This document shows, piece after piece, positions 57,701-64,000 of a stretch of 64,000 bases of DNA; position 1 is the stretch's first letter, and the number at the start of each line of letters is the position of its first letter. The notes below the pieces were generated by a model. It was not told the origin of the DNA. It did not search any database and was given only the letters and a program-made list of their open reading frames with translations. Origin of the DNA: Margaritifera margaritifera (Eukaryota > Mollusca > Bivalvia > Unionida > Margaritiferidae); the NCBI GenBank assembly GCA_029931535.1, contig JAQPZY010001621.1:2580001-2644000 (forward strand). Reading direction: 5' to 3'. The translations under genes and the position numbers were made by a program.

Positions 57701-60312
57701 ATGCCTGTACTACTACTGTCATCATCACCAGATGCCTGTTTTGTAGAAAAGTTCTCATAAAGGAGACTTAAGTTTTCTAAAGGTAACCAGCAGCCTATCC
57801 TTGCTTTTCATCTGAAAATTAATGATGATGCAGCTACTGTACTATCAGTACTTATACATATTAAGGTTATGACTTAATCATTTTAAGAAAAGAGTCTGTT
57901 TAAAAATGAACTGGAAAAAAAAAAAAAGTCATGAGTACATGTACCTGTAGCTGTCTGGCCATTATCATTTTTATTTGGTCAGTCACCTGATACATTTCAT
58001 TATTGGTATTAATGTCATGGTTAATGACAAGACCCACTTTTAACCTCTTCTTATATGATTTGGTGTCACATGACATTATAACCTTTTAATTAATAATTGT
58101 TTCATTTAATGTTGTGACAAAATGGTGTCATTAAAAGCATGAATACCATAAAGGTACAAGACTTTGAAGGTTTACTGCATCCTTGTTCTGTCAAGGCTTT
58201 TATCAGGAATGTACAAGATAAATATATTGAATACCAATGTCATATCAAGGTTCACATTTCATATTGAATAATACTGTAATTATCCTTATATTTGCAACAG
58301 TGATGCATTGAATAGTGATTGAAAATGACTGACTTTAAAATGCACGCACTTTAAATTTCCACAACGTATTCAGCACTGTTATTTAACAAATATTTCAAGT
58401 ACACAGTCATTACAGTTGTTTTTCTTCTCAACATGCTGATTGATGGTTGTTATTTTAGAAGTTTTACATCAGTTTTATTATGATATAAAGTAACATATGT
58501 GACATAGGTAGCCTGCAGCAGATGGATGTATATTAATATTCAGTATTTTCACTCAATATTATAATTTTGCTGAAAAGTCCAATCATGTCAAATTCCTCAT
58601 CACCTAATTCTGGGTCTGGAACCACAAATAGAGTAGAAAGAAGGAGAGCCATGGAACTGTGGAATATGGCATATAATAGTGTTAAAACAAAGGCATGGCG
58701 CTGCCCTTACCATGCATACAGGCATACACATTTCTGCTGCATGTAAGTGACATGTATTTGATAGGTTGATGGAATCATTTGTTACTGTGAAGTTCTGATG
58801 CTGTGTGGTATATATCCTTTGCCTAAAATTTGAAGATTTTTTTTTTTTTCCCACTGTTTATTTGGGGTTGGGATGTGTGTATGTTTTAAAGTCAATGTTG
58901 CACCTGGTTCAGCTGTCAAGCGGACATTTTGTGTACCTGTACCTCTGTCTCCTTTTAATGATCAAGATACGGAGATTTGTTAACTTTAGGGAGATACTGG
59001 CAGTTTGAGGTAGGAAAATGTCCTCTGGGCCTGCTGAAGGTGCAACACTGAAAATGTGTATATGTTCTGCATCTATTTGATGCATGTTGAAATGATTATG
59101 TTGTTTGAAATTAGTTTTGTAATTTTCATCCTTGACAAGAAGTTATCAGCTTTGGAGTAAAATATTAAAATCTTAAGAAACTGCACTTATGATCATCCTG
59201 TGAAACAGTATCAGGCCTTAGGTTGTTTAGTATACCAAATTTTACGAGTAACTTTTGTCAAATTTTTAAAACATTTACTTGGTCTTGGCACATGTTCAAT
59301 ATAGGATTCTGCCATCAAGAATTTGACATTGGCCACTACTTTTTCTTCATGACTCAGCTCATGGTTACATGACAGATAATAGATGTACCCCAAAATTATG
59401 CTTAAAGTCTTAATTATTCCTCTAATAGTAGAATACAGTATTATTTTGTGTATAGAGTAAGAATTAATCAAAATTATGTCATTATCCAAAATGAAACAAC
59501 TTATGCTGATGACAGAACATTTAATTACAGTTTATGCTGATTTTTCCAAGATAAATACTTTCTAACTGACAGGTTTTAAATAATGAAATATAGATGAATT
59601 TGTCATAGTTGTCACTAGTATAAGTATTACAAAGTTGTCACAATTATTTATTGGATACTGTTAAGTATTTTGCATGTTTGCGAGTAATAACTGTGCAGTC
59701 ATGTGAGTTTTGTTAACTATTCATGTTGGAATTTGTTTCACAAGATTTTGACTTACATTCAGCAGATTTAACACTCAATGGTATACGATCAATGCTTATT
59801 TTCACATATGTACTTATTATTCAGAGTTTACAGTATGTAACACTATATCCAGCAGGCCCTTCATAATTCTTGTCTACTATTCCTCATTTACATAATGCAC
59901 AAAAATTTCCAAGATTGCTGGAATATGGCAAGAGAATACTTCTGTGTTAAGTTACAATGATGAAGTTTGTTAATGTCCGATTCTAAGTGTTCAGTATTAT
60001 AGGCAAAAGAAGGCATATGCTGGGACTGAAGATGTACTATTTAAAGTGATACTGAATGTTTCAGTGATTGATATTTGAGTTATCAAAAGATAACTATATA
60101 TTTTGACTTATGTCCATGGAGAAGCCTGTTGACTACTGGCTCCTTATTCCAATTTTTGTATGTGAACTTTATCAAGAATATGTTAATACACTTTATGCAG
60201 TAGCGAAGTTTAGTGCAACATTTGTATTCCTTATAAAATATTGCATGTCAATCATTCTTTCATTTCAAGATTTGTATTTTTCTGTAAAAAAATTATTTAC
60301 ATATTATGTTTT
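54728..60312. other. 5.6 kb without a recognisable gene
   Basis: AT-rich sequence. The segment 56.38-56.87 kb has ORFs on both strands around recurring TCCTTGAA / TTCAAGGA phrases and looks like an old dispersed repeat, not a gene. A 37-bp duplication is listed separately. No exons with conserved protein text were found. Confidence 0.45.
57141..57214. repeat. 37-bp tandem duplication
   Basis: GGTTTATCTTGTAATTGG-(T/C)-ACTATATAGCCAGTATAT occurs twice back to back with one difference. Confidence 0.92.
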
Positions 60313-60323
60313 TGTTAAATTTG

Positions 60324-60495
60324 GGGAGATATGGTAGCTCAGTTGTTAGAATGTCAGACTCGTAATCCAAAGGTTGTGGGTTAGATACCCACCCAGGCAC
60401 ACCCGGTTTGGCTGCTTAGGTGTGTCCTTGCGAAAGGCAGTTAGCTCCTATTCTCTTGGCCAAAAATCCAACAAAAAGAAAAGAAGCAAAACATC
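60324..60495 (+). repeat. tRNA-derived SINE, copy 1 (172 bp)
   Basis: The head GAGATATGGTAGCTCAGTTG then GTGGGTTAGATACCCACC supplies tRNA-like box A and box B. The body has GTGTCCTTGCGAAAGGCAGTTAGCTCC. An 11-bp duplication TGTTAAATTTG flanks it (60313-60323 and 60496-60506). It would be moved in trans by a LINE. Confidence 0.9.
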
Positions 60496-60506
60496 TGTTA
60501 AATTTG

Positions 60507-61573
60507 ACTAGATGTCAAATTAAAAATGATGCTCGATAGCCTAAGGATGATAAGCTGACTGCCATCCTCACCCAGTCCATACTTTTCATTTCAGTTAACT
60601 TGACACCCCATTTGGAAATAGCACTCCATCAAAATGAAGCACTGAAATAATACCTTGCAAATATCCATTAACCCCCCCCCCCCCCCCACACACACACACA
60701 CACAAAACCACCTACAATGATGTTATCAGTGTTCCAGGCAGGTGGTGCAGTACAAATTTAAGGGGGGGGGGGCATTATTCATATACATGTAGCTGTGGAC
60801 TCCAAGCAATTTGTTTACAAAAAAACAGCTGCGAAAATCCTCACATAAAACACAAATTTAGTGAATACTTTTTGTCCACAGCATTTATGGGTGAAAGATG
60901 TAGCAATCGGATTGCCACCACATTTCTCTCACAAACTTTGAAACAGGAGTCAGAATCACATAGTTTATAGCAAGGTTTTCTAAACCACAACTACAGTATA
61001 CTTGTCTTAAGTCCTTCCATTTTGCACTTTACTTGAATCAATGGCCACATTTTAATTGATTCAGATAATGCATTAAAGTAATATTACTTCACTACATAAC
61101 ATATATTTTCTTTTAAGCTGAATGTGTTTCTACCACCAAGTGCATTCTTGTACAAATGTAATGTACAGCTTCCAGAATCTCTAACACTGTGAAGAAGTTG
61201 TAAGCCTCCAGTCATTTATATCAGTTCTTATCTTAAAGTCGAACTCCACATAATATTTTATAGATATTACTAACTTGAAGCATATTTTAGTTCAGGATGT
61301 ATACATATTCTTTAAGAACTAAATTGACTAGAGTCAGTTGCTATGTTGCTTAAAGGTAGACATTGACTTGAGTTTTTTAATTCATTCCAGACTAGGCTGG
61401 AAGAAATATGTTCCTGTGTATGCAACTACACTGTACTTGTACTGTGTTATTTAAGACAGACTTCAGACTTTGGGAAATGTTTTTACTTGTCAGATTTACA
61501 CAGTTGTCATAGAATTTTTGTCTAGCTGTTCTCAAGGGGTGAGGCAAGGGTGGAGGTGTGATTTGGAGGAATG
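60507..61573. other. no gene seen; C-run and (CA)n at 60671-60705
   Basis: A C homopolymer runs into (CA)n at 60671-60705 and a G-run lies at 60762-60771. The remainder is AT-rich. Confidence 0.5.
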
Positions 61574-61584
61574 AATAAATTTAG

Positions 61585-61763
61585 TTGTTATTGGTTGGCT
61601 TTAATGGCACTTTTAACACATTATAGGCTATATCATGGCGAGAAAATGGGAGCTAAGTGCCTTTCCCAAGGACACACTAAGGCAGCTGGTCTGGGCTGGT
61701 ATCGAACCTGCAACCCTTTGATGATAGTCTGACACTCTACTAACTGAGCTACAGTAGCTCCCA
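61585..61763 (-). repeat. tRNA-derived SINE, copy 2 (179 bp)
   Basis: On the minus strand: GGGAGCTACTGTAGCTCAG, GCAGGTTCGATACCAGC (a near-consensus B box) and GTGTCCTTGGGAAAGGCACT followed by TAGCTCCCATT. It is flanked by AATAAATTTAG (61574-61584 and 61764-61774). Same family as copy 1 and closer to consensus. Confidence 0.92.
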
Positions 61764-61774
61764 AATAAATTTAG

Positions 61775-64000
61775 ACAATTACAGGATTCATGTTACAGGT
61801 TTTGATGACTTATTAAAGATTTTGTTACTACTGCAAATATTGATATTTTATCATAAACCAAATGCAACACCCATTTTCAGGAATATTGTAAAATGAAGCA
61901 TATTTAGAACTAAAGCCTTTTGAAAATTAACTGATTCTGAATATTCTTTCATATTTTATTTTATATTTTTAATTTTTTTTAATATTTTTTTACAAATTGT
62001 GTTTCTTGCGAACTTGGTGAATATTGTGCACTTCCTAAAATGTAGCTTATTACAATATGTTAATTTCTGGTTTTAATGGGTGCATAAGAAACTGGTTATT
62101 TTATTGGGTTCTCTAGAAGCCATTGACTTGTACCAAGATATATACTTGGGAAGGAAATGAAGCTGATTTAGCTGTAAATTAGTGCACCTTAATCATATTC
62201 TGAATGATTGGCTTTATGCTATTTGGTCATAACAGGAGGTCTAAATTAAATGCCAGGGTTTAATTACTTATACTAACTGGACCATCCAAACAAATAGTTG
62301 ACCTTTATACTTTACTTCTTGAAAACTGACAAGAAAGAATAAGCATCTGCAGTAAATACAAAGGCTTTATACTTGCTATGGAGTTTGGTATCTGGCTTGG
62401 GAATTTGCTCATTTCACTGCCCTGCCAGAAACCTTTAACTCATTATCCTCGCGTGTCATGTTTATGCATCATGAGGTAGTACCGTAGTTCTGAGCTCTTT
62501 GACATCAACATGATTCATAATACAGCAAAGCGGATGTTATTACAGAAAAGGAGCAAGATGTAGTTCTACAGTGATACAGAAAAACGTAGACTTTCTACTC
62601 ACATAAAAAAATACAGTGGGAAAAAAAATTTTAAGAACATATTTTATTTCGAAAATTAATTGGTTTTGGAATCAAAGTTTGTGTCCAGATTTTAGACTTT
62701 TTGACATTAGATCTAAAACAGACCAATCTGAACTGAACACGGACAAATGAACCTTTGCAAAAAGTAGGTTAAGCTTGAGATTTGGAGTAAAAAGGGGCCA
62801 TGACACAAAATCCTTGGTCCACTCCTCTGCACATGCGGGTGAAATAGCCAATAGAAAATGATGTCCTTTATGCACTTAAGCAGCTCGCAAAAAGAAAATA
62901 TCTCAGAAACAGATGTGTTTGGATGCAAGCAGAAGTAACCAAAAAAATGTTTCCTTCGCCCATTTCAGGCGAAAATTAAAAGGATCTCTAGGGGAAAATG
63001 AGTTCAGATGGCCATGTATGTCAGTGTTGTAACAGCTGTTAGCCAGTGTTTATTCAAAGTTTTAAGATGCAACTGACCAATCTCAAGCAGGGCTATTTGT
63101 GAAAAATTATGTAATAACACTTGAGATGCAAAGCTTGTGTAACTTGGCTGTGGTGTGGTTAACTGATTGTCTGCCAACACGTTATTTTTCACTATATAAT
63201 ATGCAAATTTTCAATAACTGTCTGTTACTATCCCAGCACTTTTTGAAGAAAAAAAAGGCAGGAATTATGTCATCCTGCGAGTCTGTACTTGGGTATGTCC
63301 ATCCATCCATTAGTAATATAGTGCAACTCCTCCTGCATTGTTAAAGATACAAACTTGAAACTTTTGGATATACCTGGCATGATCTGTAGATGTGCACAAT
63401 GGTTTTAAAATTTTAGTATTACCCAGGGATCTCCCTGTGATTGGCCAGCATCAGTTTGTAAGAAAAGTATAACACAGTTAAACTGAATTCATTTTTTTTC
63501 ATGGACACGTTATATGACCAATTGAAATATATCCTGCTTTGCTCCAACCATCTTACCGATATAAGTGAGAAAATGAGGCTGCAAGAAGTATATGGCTGCC
63601 ATGTTGTTTACATCAATGTGTGCCATTGACAACAGACTTTCCTAGCAAAATAAGCCAGTTGGAGTGCTTCTTTTACCAATGTACAGTTACAATGATGTAA
63701 AGCCAGTATCTATTGGACAATTGCTCACAGTATCAGCCTGATATTAGCGCATGCTTAATGATTAGCAGGGATTTGACATTCATAGACATAATTGTCCTGA
63801 TTCATATTATTATGGTATCCACATATGGACAGAGGTTCTGTTGGACCATAATTATGTGGTCCCAGTATATATAGCTAGATGTCATCTATAAATATTTGGT
63901 TTCCGCACTACCTAGGTAACCAGATACTTGGCCCATCAAATTTTCTTGGTGGTCCCTTACATTTTCAAATGGTCCATTGTGTTTCTGAATTTTGCATTGC
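61775..64000. other. no recognisable gene
   Basis: AT-rich sequence with short overlapping ORFs at 62.67-62.93 kb and 63.0-63.34 kb that lack domains. Nothing further can be supported. Confidence 0.45.

Noticed and set aside
60324..60395. Functional tRNA gene
   Set aside because: The tRNA-like head has imperfect stems, continues into a SINE body and is bounded by an 11-bp target duplication.

Overview
This is eukaryotic, intron-rich, AT-rich and heavily repeat-laden DNA. The best reading is a marine invertebrate, probably a bivalve mollusc. The evidence is a conserved animal gene spread over tens of kilobases, tRNA-derived SINEs, DIRS-type tyrosine-recombinase retrotransposons, and dispersed repeats of a kind I associate with bivalve genomes (arrays with AAGATGGC...CATTTAGGACCAA, and AAGCTCACTTGGCC tails). 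The species assignment is inference.

The one clear host gene is the proteasome subunit beta type-2 gene (PSMB2, beta-4) on the minus strand. Exon 1 is at 34132-34042, exon 2 at 21726-21604, exon 3 at 18308-18238 and exon 4 at 5713-5551. The last roughly 50 residues are not found and presumably lie beyond the left edge. The four exons splice in frame with GT..AG sites and give about 149 residues. Two introns of about 12 kb and one of about 3.3 kb are filled with mobile DNA.

Layout. 0.3-0.74 kb: hAT-like transposase fragment. 3.6-4.8 and 17.4-18.2 kb: two arrays of one ~145-bp repeat. 6.35-6.98 kb: 93-bp minisatellite. 7.57-16.26 kb: a 24-bp satellite broken by three separate insertions, namely a 5,572-bp DNA transposon (7884-13455), a 305-bp Harbinger-like MITE (14428-14732) and a 1,055-bp TA-flanked element (14986-16040). 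22.06-27.67 kb: decayed DIRS-like retrotransposon on the minus strand. 29.07-31.04 kb: long inverted-repeat hAT-like element. 32.82-37.73 kb: two inverted copies of an element whose ends are clusters of a CGGCCCATAACG motif, bracketing PSMB2 exon 1 and its putative promoter. 38.04-39.94 kb: pogo/Tigger-like transposase pseudogene. 41.09-44.38 kb: compact DIRS element with terminal inverted repeats and an internal complementary region. 45.29-45.53 kb: hAT MITE. 45.65-50.69 kb: second copy of the TA-flanked element, split by a TTAA-flanked piggyBac-like insertion (46585-50293) that carries a ZNF862/hAT-like fragment. 50.76-54.73 kb: decayed DIRS copy. 60.3 and 61.6 kb: two SINEs with 11-bp target duplications. 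The rest is intronic or intergenic DNA in which I see no gene.

The most novel item is the 5.57-kb transposon. It has perfect 26-bp inverted repeats, a 3-bp ATA duplication, seven dispersed copies of GTTACAGACACTAC in its non-coding parts, and a two-exon ~973-codon transposase-like gene interrupted by one in-frame TGA. I could not place it in a named superfamily from sequence alone.
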